Assembly: GCA_947258805.1 (NCBI GenBank)
Contig: CAMYJV010000129.1
Span: 1-13,322 of the forward strand
DNA: 13,322 nucleotides
Source: an uncultured Gammaproteobacteria bacterium
GTDB lineage: Bacteria > Pseudomonadota > Gammaproteobacteria > GCA-2729495
Direction of reading: 5' to 3'
Every line of letters starts with the position of its first letter. Positions within the stretch are counted from its first letter, which is position 1. Shown here in pieces: positions 6,447 through 13,120 of this stretch. Both the position numbers and the translations under genes were made by a program. The notes beneath the pieces are model-generated. The model worked only from the letters and a program-made list of their open reading frames with translations. It was not told the DNA's origin and ran no database searches.

Positions 6447-7879
6447 AGATCAGGCCATCGACCAGGCCATCCGGCCACTGGCCGACGCCGTTTCCGCTTT
6501 CATTTTCTACGCCGTGCCCTTCTTCGGCGCCGAGCTGCCGCTGATCGTGCTGTGGCTCATCGCCGGGGGCGTCTTCTTCACCGTCTATCTGCGATTCATC
6601 AATCTGCGCGGCTTCGCCCACGCGATCGCTCTGGTTCGCGGGCACTTCGCCAGGGACGGCGATCCGGGAGAAATATCCCAGTTTCAGGCGCTGACGGCGG
6701 CGGTGTCCGGCACCGTCGGCATCGGCAACATCGCCGGGGTTGCGGTGGCGATCTCGCTGGGAGGCCCGGGCGCGACCTTCTGGCTCATCGTCGCCGGGCT
6801 GCTGGGCATGTCCACCAAGTTCGCGGAGTGCACGCTGGGGGTCATGTACCGACGCAACCACGACGACGACAGCGTGTCCGGCGGGCCCATGTACTATCTG
6901 GAGCGGGGCCTAGCCGAGCGCAACTGGCCGCGGGTCGGGCGCGCCCTGGGGATGTTCTACGCCGCCGCCATGGTCATCGGCTGCCTGGGCATCGGCAACA
7001 TGTTTCAGTCCAATCAGGCAGCGGCAATTCTCATCGACGTCACCGGGGGCGGCACGAGTTTACTGGCCGACAAGGCCTGGCTCATCGGCCTGGTTCTGGC
7101 AGCAGCGGTGGGGGTGGTGATCATTGGCGGTATCCGCTCCATCGCCAGCACCACAGCGCGGCTGGTGCCGGCCATGGCGCTCCTCTATACGCTATCGGCG
7201 CTCGCCATCGTGCTGCTGAACGCGGACGAGATTCCAAACGCGTTTCGCGCCATCTGGAACGGCGCGTTCGCGCCAGAGGGCATTACGGGCGGCGCGGTGG
7301 GCGTGATGATCATGGGTTTTCGCCGGGCCGTGTTCTCCAATGAGGCCGGGCTCGGCTCGGCGGCCATTGCCCATGCTACGGCGCGAACCCGGGAGCCGGT
7401 GAGCGAGGGGTACGTAGCGCTGCTGGAGCCCTTTATCGACACGGTGGTGGTGTGCACCATCAGTCATCATCACCACCGTGTACGATCCGGCGCTGGCAGG
7501 CGCCGGCGTCAACGGCATCGAGCTCACCACCCGGGCATTCGCCAGCACCCTGTCGTGGTCCCCCATACCCCTTTCCATCGCTGCCATTCTGTTTGCCTAC
7601 TCGACGATGATCACCTGGTCTTACTACGGGCTCAAAGCGTTCACCTATCTGGTGGGTGACCATCGCGGCGCCGACCTGGGCTTCAAGCTGTTCTTCCTGG
7701 TGTTCGTGGTGCTCGGCAGCGGTATCCAGCTGGGCTCGCTGATCGACCTGTCCGATGCGCTGGTATTCGTCGTCGCCATTCCCAACCTGCTGGGCCTGTA
7801 TCTGCTGGCGCCGCGCATTCGACGGGAGGTGCTCGATTACGAGCTGCGCATCACCGAGCAGCTTCTCGCGGATCGCTAG
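6439..7879 (+). pseudogene. Alanine/glycine:cation symporter (AGCS family), frameshifted
   Basis: A sodium-coupled amino-acid carrier of the inner membrane, disrupted. From ATG 6439 the first frame gives multiple membrane segments and AGCS marks ALTAAVSGTVGIGNIAGVA, SGGPMYYLERGL and FRRAVFSNEAGLGSA, ending in FIDTVVVCTI. Near 7462 the homology jumps to the next frame, continuing VIITTVYDPALAGAG, then FAYSTMITWSYYGLKAF and the C-terminal helices to the stop at 7879. Without the shift the first frame reads nonsense to a stop at 7659. Family members usually have a few residues between CT and VII, so about 8 nt appear lost (CTI..VII). Both halves are otherwise well preserved, so this is either a recent mutation or a sequencing/assembly error. 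A TTG at 6412 is a less likely start. The protein is probably non-functional if the sequence is right. Confidence 0.88.
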
Positions 7880-7919
7880 CCCGTTCGGACTTCGGGTTCT
7901 ACGCATTTCCTGCCCTGCG

Positions 7920-7952
7920 GAAAGTGCTATGGTTTCAAGGTTTTGCACTTTC
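7920..7952. promoter_or_regulatory. Inverted repeat upstream of the Rieske gene (operator or stem-loop)
   Basis: Perfect 8-bp arms GAAAGTGC (7920-7927) and GCACTTTC (7945-7952) separated by 17 bp, lying between the symporter stop (7879) and the Rieske ATG (7972). A possible extended -10, TGC-TATGGT, falls at 7925-7933, overlapping the left arm; no convincing -35 is seen. A regulator-binding site is the simplest reading. A terminator for the symporter gene is less likely, because the loop is long and no T-run follows. Confidence 0.5.
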
Positions 7953-7971
7953 AGGTGAGGGGGATCCGACC

Positions 7972-9177
7972 ATGGCCGAAGCAGAATCCAGAACCGCAGA
8001 TAGAGCGCCGCTCCTCGAGGTCGCCCGCGACCGGGTCCGGCATTTCCAGTCCGGAACCATGGCGCTGGCCGACGACGTGTACTCGGTGCCTGCCAGCCAC
8101 TACTTCGACGAAGACCGCTTCAAGCTCGAGGTGGACCGCATCTTCAAGCGCGTGCCGCTGCTGCTGGCGCCAACGGCGGAGCTGCCGAACCCCGGGGACT
8201 ACAAAGCCATGGACGTCTGCGGCGTTCCCGTGGTGCTGGTACGCAACGCCCAGGGGCAGATCAACGCCTTCTACAACAGCTGCAGCCATCGGGGTTCTTG
8301 TCTGCTGGACGAAGGCACCGGCAGCATCAAGCGCTTCGCCTGCCCCTATCACGGCTGGACCTTCGACCTGGAAGGCGATCTGCAGGCCATTCCTCTGGAA
8401 AAGAACTTCGGCCACATTGAAAGATCTCAGTACGGGCTGGTGAGCCTGCCGGTCACGGAGCGGGCCGGTTTGATCTGGGCCGTGCTCAATCCTCAGTCGA
8501 ATGTGGATTTCGACACTTTTCTGGCCGGCTACGACGAGCAGCTGAGCGGCTTCGGGTTCGAGAGCTGGCACCTTTTCCAGACCCGGACCCTGCGAGGTCC
8601 GAACTGGAAGATCGCCTACGACGGCTATCTGGATTTTTATCATCTGCCGGTGCTGCACCGGACGACCTTCGCGGACATCAATTCCAACAAGGGCAACTAC
8701 TACGCCTACGGGCCGCACCAGCGCCTGGTGTTTCCCGATTTTGGGCTGGACGGAGTAGCAAAGCAGGCAGAGAGCGAGTGGAGCGAGCAGTTTCTGCTGG
8801 ACGGCGTGTGGACCATCTTCCCGCACATTTCCATCGCGTCTTTCGACGGCGGCGGTCGCGGCATCATGCTGTCCCAGCTGTTTCCCGGCGCGACCCCCGG
8901 GGAGTCGTTCACCACCCAGTACTACCTGATGGAATCACCGCCGGATGAGTCCCAGCGCGAGTCGGCGGTGGAGCAGTTTACCCTGCTTAAGTACGTGGTG
9001 GAGTCGGAAGACTACGCAACGGGTCTCGCCCAGCAGAAATCTCTGGAGGCGGGAACCCGCGACCACGTGCTTTTCGGGCGCAACGAGGGCGGCGGGCATA
9101 CCTTCCATCGCTGGGTGCAGCGCATCATCGATACCGACGACGCGCAGCTGCCGGCGTTGTTCGAGTCCGGAATCTAG
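7972..9177 (+). CDS. Rieske non-heme iron oxygenase, alpha subunit
   Basis: A 401-residue ring-hydroxylating-type oxygenase. The N-terminal Rieske [2Fe-2S] domain has C104-S-H106-RGS and C124-PY-H127-GW; the C-terminal catalytic domain has the mononuclear iron site DGYLDFYHLPVLHR with H224 and H229, bridging D221, and a likely third ligand D347 (ESEDYATG). I chose ATG 7972 over an in-frame ATG at 7924 because of the strong G-rich ribosome site (AGGGGG) just upstream and because the added residues would cover the inverted repeat. No beta subunit, ferredoxin or reductase gene is nearby, so it is probably a homomeric mono- or dioxygenase (like KshA or demethylase types) that borrows electron carriers encoded elsewhere. 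It ends 10 bp from the convergent SDR stop. The substrate is unknown. Confidence 0.94.
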   Translation: MAEAESRTADRAPLLEVARDRVRHFQSGTMALADDVYSVPASHYFDEDRFKLEVDRIFKRVPLLLAPTAELPNPGDYKAMDVCGVPVVLVRNAQGQINAFYNSCSHRGSCLLDEGTGSIKRFACPYHGWTFDLEGDLQAIPLEKNFGHIERSQYGLVSLPVTERAGLIWAVLNPQSNVDFDTFLAGYDEQLSGFGFESWHLFQTRTLRGPNWKIAYDGYLDFYHLPVLHRTTFADINSNKGNYYAYGPHQRLVFPDFGLDGVAKQAESEWSEQFLLDGVWTIFPHISIASFDGGGRGIMLSQLFPGATPGESFTTQYYLMESPPDESQRESAVEQFTLLKYVVESEDYATGLAQQKSLEAGTRDHVLFGRNEGGGHTFHRWVQRIIDTDDAQLPALFESGI

Positions 9178-9187
9178 CGGCTGCAGA

Positions 9188-10276
9188 TCAGCCTGCCGGC
9201 GGCAGGATCTTTCGCGCAATCAGATCCTGCAGCCAGAAGCAGAAGCTTTCTTCCGTGTTGCAGGTTTCCGTGAAGCCCGCCTGCTTGATCTTGATGGTGC
9301 TGACGTAAGTAGGGGCCGGGGGTTCCGTCTGGCCGTACGAGAAGCACATGTCGGCATAGTAGTGCGACTCGCCGAGCAGGTCCGCCATGGCGACGTCCCG
9401 CAGGCCGTGCTGCTTGACGATCTGCCGCCATACCGGCTCTTTCGCCGGCAGGTACTCGGCCAGACTCACCGGCGCATCTGGTCCCGTCTGCATCCCGAGC
9501 GTCGCGGCCATGGCGGGCCACATGTCCCGCCAGGAGAACACCTCGCCGTTGGTGAGATTGAAGGTCTCTCCGGCTGCCGCCGGTGCTTGCGCCGCCCAGA
9601 CGCAGGCATTGGCCACCAATCGGGTATCCACGGCTTCCCATACCCAATCGGCGCCGCCGGGAAAGCTGAAAGGCTGGCCTTCCGCACGCCTGATGGCGGC
9701 GTAGATGCCGATGACCGGCGGCAGGTTCATGACCACGCCGTGATTGGGCCCGACGATCAGCTGGGGCCGCAATATGGTGAAGGTGAAACCGGCAGCAGCT
9801 GACTTTTCCCGCAGGTAGTCCTCCTGCAGCCAGTAGAAGTTGGGATGCACCACGCGAGGCTGCTCTTCCCGCGCCGGAATCCGCATGGGCCCCACCATGG
9901 CGCCGTAGGCTTTGGTGCCCTGCAGCAGGGTGACGTGCTGCAGCGACGCGGCCGTGGAGAGCGGCTCCATGAGATTGCGGATCATCTGACCGTTGGTTTC
10001 GATCTGCTGGGGATCGGACCAGCCCGCGATCAGCCCCGGCAGCTCGTAGACGGCGGTGTAAACCACATGGGTCACGTTGGTCAGCTTGTCAGCCGCCGCC
10101 TTGCAGGCGGCCGGGTCCTGCAGGTCCAGCGCCAGGTGACGGTACGATCTGCCCTCCAGCAGCTCCGGCTGCCGTCGCGACAGAGCGACCACGTCCCAGC
10201 CGGCGTCCATAAAAGCGATGGCGGCGGCGGAACCCACCAGCCCGCTTGCGCCTGCGATCAACACGGTTCCCTGCAT
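9188..10276 (-). CDS. Extended SDR, PRISE-like (progesterone 5-beta-reductase/iridoid synthase group)
   Basis: A 362-residue NAD(P)-dependent short-chain dehydrogenase-like enzyme. The N-terminus has the nucleotide-binding GASGLVG (9-15) and ALSRR (31-35), whose arginines suggest NADPH. Instead of the classic YxxxK it has LLQGTKAYG with K122 and NFYWLQEDYL with Y148, the arrangement of PRISE enzymes (K147 and Y179 in Digitalis 5-beta-POR, motif NFYY..ED). Those enzymes reduce activated C=C bonds of enones, such as 3-oxo-4-ene steroids or iridoid precursors. The loop between K and Y is about six residues shorter than in the plant enzyme. ATG 10276 is preceded by a GGGAG-type ribosome site. It is convergent with the Rieske gene; an enone or alicyclic substrate shared with it is a hypothesis only. 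Confidence 0.88.
   Translation of the reverse strand: MQGTVLIAGASGLVGSAAAIAFMDAGWDVVALSRRQPELLEGRSYRHLALDLQDPAACKAAADKLTNVTHVVYTAVYELPGLIAGWSDPQQIETNGQMIRNLMEPLSTAASLQHVTLLQGTKAYGAMVGPMRIPAREEQPRVVHPNFYWLQEDYLREKSAAAGFTFTILRPQLIVGPNHGVVMNLPPVIGIYAAIRRAEGQPFSFPGGADWVWEAVDTRLVANACVWAAQAPAAAGETFNLTNGEVFSWRDMWPAMAATLGMQTGPDAPVSLAEYLPAKEPVWRQIVKQHGLRDVAMADLLGESHYYADMCFSYGQTEPPAPTYVSTIKIKQAGFTETCNTEESFCFWLQDLIARKILPPAG
9192..9206. terminator. Possible weak bidirectional stem between convergent Rieske and SDR genes
   Basis: CCTGCCG-G-CGGCAGG is a perfect inverted repeat just past the Rieske stop codon and within the last codons of the SDR gene. Read rightward it is followed by ATCTTT, only a short T-rich tail, so termination is uncertain. 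The position between two convergent genes is the main support. Confidence 0.3.
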
Positions 10277-10312
10277 CTTCCCACTCTCCCTTACGATGGC
10301 GTGGGGTCATTA

Positions 10313-10325
10313 TGCACCAGGTGCA
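10313..10325. promoter_or_regulatory. Perfect palindrome in the SDR upstream region
   Basis: TGCACC-A-GGTGCA, with 6-bp arms around one base, abuts CATAAT (minus strand, 10314-10309), a possible -10 for the SDR gene with no good -35. It overlaps the first of three phased repeats. A regulator-binding site is plausible but unproven. Confidence 0.45.
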
Positions 10326-10380
10326 GACCAGCGGTGGCGTGCATGGTGCCGACCACCGACGGCGCAACAGGTGCCCACCA
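10319..10380. repeat. Three 12-bp elements at exact 25-bp spacing
   Basis: AGGTGCAGACCA (10319-10330), TGGTGCCGACCA (10344-10355) and AGGTGCCCACCA (10369-10380) share the form WGGTGCMSACCA and begin exactly 25 bp apart. The middle copy is itself an inverted repeat (TGGT-N4-ACCA). The 13-bp spacers between copies also share CG and GGCG at matching positions, so the array reads as a decayed 25-bp tandem repeat. It lies in the spacer between the divergent SDR and CDP-archaeol synthase genes; multiple regulator sites are the likeliest role. Confidence 0.6.
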
Positions 10381-10448
10381 CAGGGAGCATTGTCTTGCGT
10401 CCTCGGCGAGGTTAGTTTGGGCAGGTCTGTGCTCGGATCCCATCGCTC

Positions 10449-10943
10449 GTGACTCTGACCGTCTTGCTTGCCCTGAAGGTTCTGCTGCTGGCGCTGGTAG
10501 CGAACGGCGCGCCCATCCTGGGAAAACGGCTGCTGGGTGAGCGCTGGTCGCTGCCGCTGGATGGCGGCCTGCGCTTTGTCGATGGACGTCCGCTGCTGGG
10601 CCCGAGCAAGACCGTGCGGGGGCTTATGTTGAGCGTGCTTGCCTGCCTGGTTATGGCCCCGGTGCTGGGCTACTCGTGGCTGCTGGGTCTGACCTTCGGG
10701 GCTGCCACCATGGCCGGCGATGCCCTCTCCAGCTTTCTCAAGCGCCGGGTGAACGTGCCATCCAGCGGTCGGTTTCGGGGCCTGGACCAGATCCCCGAGA
10801 TTCTGCTGCCGCTCTGGCTCTGCAAAGCGGAGCTCGGCCTGGACTGGTGGTCCATCCTGCTGCTGATCATGCTGTTCTCGGTGGGGTCGCTCGCCGTGTC
10901 GCGATTGATGTTCCGGCTCGGGGTTCGGGACCGCCCCTATTGA
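10449..10943 (+). CDS. CDP-archaeol synthase (CarS/DUF46) family membrane protein
   Basis: A 164-residue integral membrane protein related to archaeal CarS and more distantly to CdsA, enzymes that transfer CMP from CTP to a phosphorylated lipid. Hydrophobic segments lie near 3-23, 58-76, 77-92 and 134-155. Family marks are GGLRFVDGRPLLGPSKTVRG (39-58), GDALSSFLKRRVNVPSSGRF (90-109) and GLDQIPE (111-117), which carry the acidic and basic residues (D91, K98-R100, D113) expected to bind metal and nucleotide. The start is GTG 10449 with only a weak ribosome site. Bacterial homologues exist but their lipid substrate is unsettled, so the archaeal name should not be read literally. Its stop overlaps the convergent phosphoesterase stop by 7 bp. 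Confidence 0.86.
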   Translation: MTLTVLLALKVLLLALVANGAPILGKRLLGERWSLPLDGGLRFVDGRPLLGPSKTVRGLMLSVLACLVMAPVLGYSWLLGLTFGAATMAGDALSSFLKRRVNVPSSGRFRGLDQIPEILLPLWLCKAELGLDWWSILLLIMLFSVGSLAVSRLMFRLGVRDRPY

Positions 10944-11890
10944 TCCGCAACGGCTTGGTGCAGGACGTGCACGGTGATTTCGGGCGGGCAGTTCAGCCGT
11001 ACCCCGACCACGGAAGATCCCGCGCCGGGCGAGGTATAGCCGATCATGGCGTGATGCCGCCAGGGGCCTTTGCCCAGATGTCGGGGAATGCGCGCGTCCA
11101 GCAGTACGGCGTAGCCGCCGGGCAGGCAGATCTGCCCGCCGTGGGTGTGACCACTCAGCATCAGCGCCACGCCGGCGTGGGCTGCCAGGCGGTAAACTTC
11201 AGGCGTGTGGCTCAATAGTATCGTCGGCGCCCCCGGCGGTACCGCGGCCAGCGCCTTTTCGATGTTGTGCACGCCGAAGTAGTGGGCATCGTCGATTCCC
11301 GCCAGGTGCAGGTGCTCGCCGTCGCGCTCGATGACCAGGCTTTCGTTCATCAGCAGCCGGATGTCCATGTCTTCCATCTGGGGCAGCATCGTGACGCTGT
11401 CGTGATTGCCGAGGACGGCGTAAGCGGGACCGGCAAGGTTTGCGCGGAGGCGCTGCATGGCGTCCATCACCGGGTCGATGGCGCCGAAGGTGCGGAACCG
11501 GTAATCGCCCGTCAGCACGCACAGGTCGCATTCGACGCCCCTTACCCGCTCCACGATGGCATGCACGATCTCGTCGCTCATGTCCAGGTGAAGATCCGTC
11601 AGGTGCAGGATCCGCAGGCCGTTCATGGACCCCGGCAGCCCGGGCAGCGCGATGCGGTTCTCCACCACCTGAATGTCGTGGGCGTTACGCACCGCGCGGC
11701 CATACAGGCCCACCAGCTTCAGCGAGTTGCGGATGACCGCGTGCGCCGAGTACCAGTTCTCCAGATGGAAAAAGCTCGATCCGCCGCTGAACACGTGGGC
11801 CTCATGATCCGTCTCGATGCCCAGGCGCTGACGGGCGTGAACGGCGCCCAGGCGTGCTTCGAGGCGGGCGATGATTTCGCTGTCGCGCAT
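10937..11890 (-). CDS. Calcineurin-like metallophosphoesterase
   Basis: A 317-residue binuclear-metal phosphoesterase. All five blocks are intact: LTDLHLD (D99, H101), LTGDY (D129), LGNHD (N162, H163), LLSHTP (H228) and LSGHTHGG (H248, H250). This is the YkuE/YaeI/LpxG-type arrangement, whose members act on lipid-linked or other phosphodiesters. Unlike many of those, it shows no N-terminal membrane helix or signal peptide; residues 1-88 are a soluble extension of unknown role. Its ATG follows the alpha/beta hydrolase stop by one base (TGA-T-ATG), so translation is probably coupled. A phospholipid link with the adjacent CarS-like protein is tempting, but the two genes are convergent, not co-transcribed. 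The family is confident; the substrate is unknown. Confidence 0.92.
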   Translation of the reverse strand: MRDSEIIARLEARLGAVHARQRLGIETDHEAHVFSGGSSFFHLENWYSAHAVIRNSLKLVGLYGRAVRNAHDIQVVENRIALPGLPGSMNGLRILHLTDLHLDMSDEIVHAIVERVRGVECDLCVLTGDYRFRTFGAIDPVMDAMQRLRANLAGPAYAVLGNHDSVTMLPQMEDMDIRLLMNESLVIERDGEHLHLAGIDDAHYFGVHNIEKALAAVPPGAPTILLSHTPEVYRLAAHAGVALMLSGHTHGGQICLPGGYAVLLDARIPRHLGKGPWRHHAMIGYTSPGAGSSVVGVRLNCPPEITVHVLHQAVADQ

Positions 11891-11891
11891 A

Positions 11892-12944
11892 TCAGTCGGC
11901 GAGGAACGCCATGAGCCTCGCGTTGGTGTCGGCAGGATTCTCCTCGGGGAAAAAGTGGCCCCCGCGGATGGGCTGCACCTGCAGGTTGGGCAGGTAGCGG
12001 GGGAACTGCTCGACGAACGGGTTGCCGGTTGGCAGCGTGGTATTGGCTTCGTCGCCGTCCCGCCCTACGCCCATGGCGCTCATCATCCACAGCGCGGGCT
12101 TGGAGAACTGCTTGTGTCGGTCCTCCGGGCCGTAGTCCAGGTAGTTCGGGTACAGCGGGTGCTTGTCCATGCCGTCGGCATGGGTCCACATGTCCGCCAC
12201 CCGGGATGGGTCCAGGTACTCGTAGCGCTCACCGTGTCGCGCGCCGGGGTCGTCGTGCACGATGTGAAAGGGCAGGGCGTCCCGGTAGTAGGAAATGGCA
12301 TGCCAATGGCTCGCCGGGTCGGCGAAAGCGGTCGCGTAGTGCTCGAAGTCCTCTGCGCTTGCCCAGGACGCGCGCGCGCCCATCCCGACCCACGGCGATT
12401 GCGGCGGCCCCGGCAGCTCCGGCGTCCCCATGCCGATGACGGTCTCGATGAACTGGCGGTGGTAGCGGGCGAAGAACTCCTCGGGATAAGGCGCGGCCTT
12501 GAACCAGTAGCCGTGAATGCCGCCCGGGTGCCAGACGGTGCACAGCGTGTCCAGCAGCGCCAGATGCGAGACCCGTTCCGGATAGTCGATGGCGACTTTG
12601 AAGGCGATGATGCCGCCCCAGTCGTGACCGACGATGGCTGCGTCTTCCAGGCCCAGCGCGTCCATGAAGTCGATGATATCCCTGGCCAGCATGGACCGGG
12701 TGACACGGGCTCCCGGCTTGTCTGTCTGCCCGAAGCCGCGATTGTCCGGCGCGAACACGGCGTGCTGTGTGGACAGCGCTTCCAGCTGATGCCGCCAGCT
12801 GTAGGAGGTTTCCGGAAAACCGTGGATGAGCACCACCGGCTGACCCCCGCTTTGGGCCCCGGATCCGGATCCGGATTCGGACCCGGACCCCTGCTGCAGG
12901 TAGTGCATGCGCAATCCCGCGGTATCGATGAACTGGCTTTTCAC
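11892..12944 (-). CDS. Alpha/beta hydrolase, epoxide hydrolase/dehalogenase class
   Basis: A 350-residue alpha/beta hydrolase with an aspartate nucleophile. Marks are the oxyanion motif HGFPETSYSW (41-50), PDNRGFGQTDKP (66-77), the nucleophile elbow GHDWGG with D108 (106-111), a cap-domain ISYYR (217-221) whose tyrosine suits epoxide hydrolases, and catalytic H330 in GGHFFPEENP. The Asp nucleophile points to epoxide hydrolase or haloacetate/haloalkane dehalogenase rather than esterase. The start is GTG 12944, with GGAG about 10 nt upstream; a longer frame to ATG 13043 adds low-quality Arg/Pro-rich residues and crosses the tandem-repeat region. Residues 19-34 are an unusual Gly/Ser-rich insert between the first two strands. 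It is first in a coupled pair with the phosphoesterase. Confidence 0.91.
   Translation of the reverse strand: MKSQFIDTAGLRMHYLQQGSGSESGSGSGAQSGGQPVVLIHGFPETSYSWRHQLEALSTQHAVFAPDNRGFGQTDKPGARVTRSMLARDIIDFMDALGLEDAAIVGHDWGGIIAFKVAIDYPERVSHLALLDTLCTVWHPGGIHGYWFKAAPYPEEFFARYHRQFIETVIGMGTPELPGPPQSPWVGMGARASWASAEDFEHYATAFADPASHWHAISYYRDALPFHIVHDDPGARHGERYEYLDPSRVADMWTHADGMDKHPLYPNYLDYGPEDRHKQFSKPALWMMSAMGVGRDGDEANTTLPTGNPFVEQFPRYLPNLQVQPIRGGHFFPEENPADTNARLMAFLAD
12861..12890. repeat. Five tandem GGANNC hexamers coding a Gly-Ser tract
   Basis: Five hexamers (GGATCC, GGATCC, GGATTC, GGACCC, GGACCC on the plus strand) lie inside the alpha/beta hydrolase gene and encode GSGSESGSGS on the minus strand. 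The unit keeps frame, so copy-number changes would lengthen or shorten a surface loop without breaking the protein. Confidence 0.75.
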
Positions 12945-13004
12945 GTTGATGGTGCTCCGTGGGTTCCTGTGTCGGACAATGCCTATCCAGGGCCTCGGCA
13001 TCAA

Positions 13005-13046
13005 GCCCGGGGCACGGTGCCCGGGGCGCGGTGCCTGGGGCATCGT
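13005..13046. repeat. 14-bp tandem repeat, three units, in a divergent spacer
   Basis: Units GCCCGGGGCACGGT (13005-13018), GCCCGGGGCGCGGT (13019-13032) and GCCTGGGGCATCGT (13033-13046) are directly adjacent; a decayed 13-nt partial unit (12992-13004) precedes them. They lie between the divergent hydrolase (start 12944) and CoA transferase (start 13121), upstream of a possible -10, TACACT at 13068-13073. This could be a minisatellite or a set of regulator sites. Confidence 0.7.
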
Positions 13047-13120
13047 GCGTGTCCGGCCGGCAGTGGGTACACTCCGGGTAAGGGAAACGCACCGGGGGGT
13101 GACGTGAAGGGGAGGGGTCC

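Noticed and set aside
7463..7490. Apparent His run (SHHHH) in the symporter's first frame
   Set aside because: It comes from reading past the frameshift; the next frame reads VIITTVYD, which is the family sequence.
7924..7971. Longer N-terminus for the Rieske oxygenase from ATG 7924
   Set aside because: It would lie over the inverted repeat and lacks a ribosome site, whereas ATG 7972 has AGGGGG directly upstream.
10319..10380. CRISPR-like array
   Set aside because: The repeats are only 12 bp and degenerate, and the 13-bp spacers are similar to one another; no cas gene is nearby.
12861..12890. Cloning-linker artefact because of repeated GGATCC encoding Gly-Ser
   Set aside because: The array drifts to GGATTC and GGACCC units and continues in frame inside a natural gene, which fits slippage and decay better than an engineered linker.
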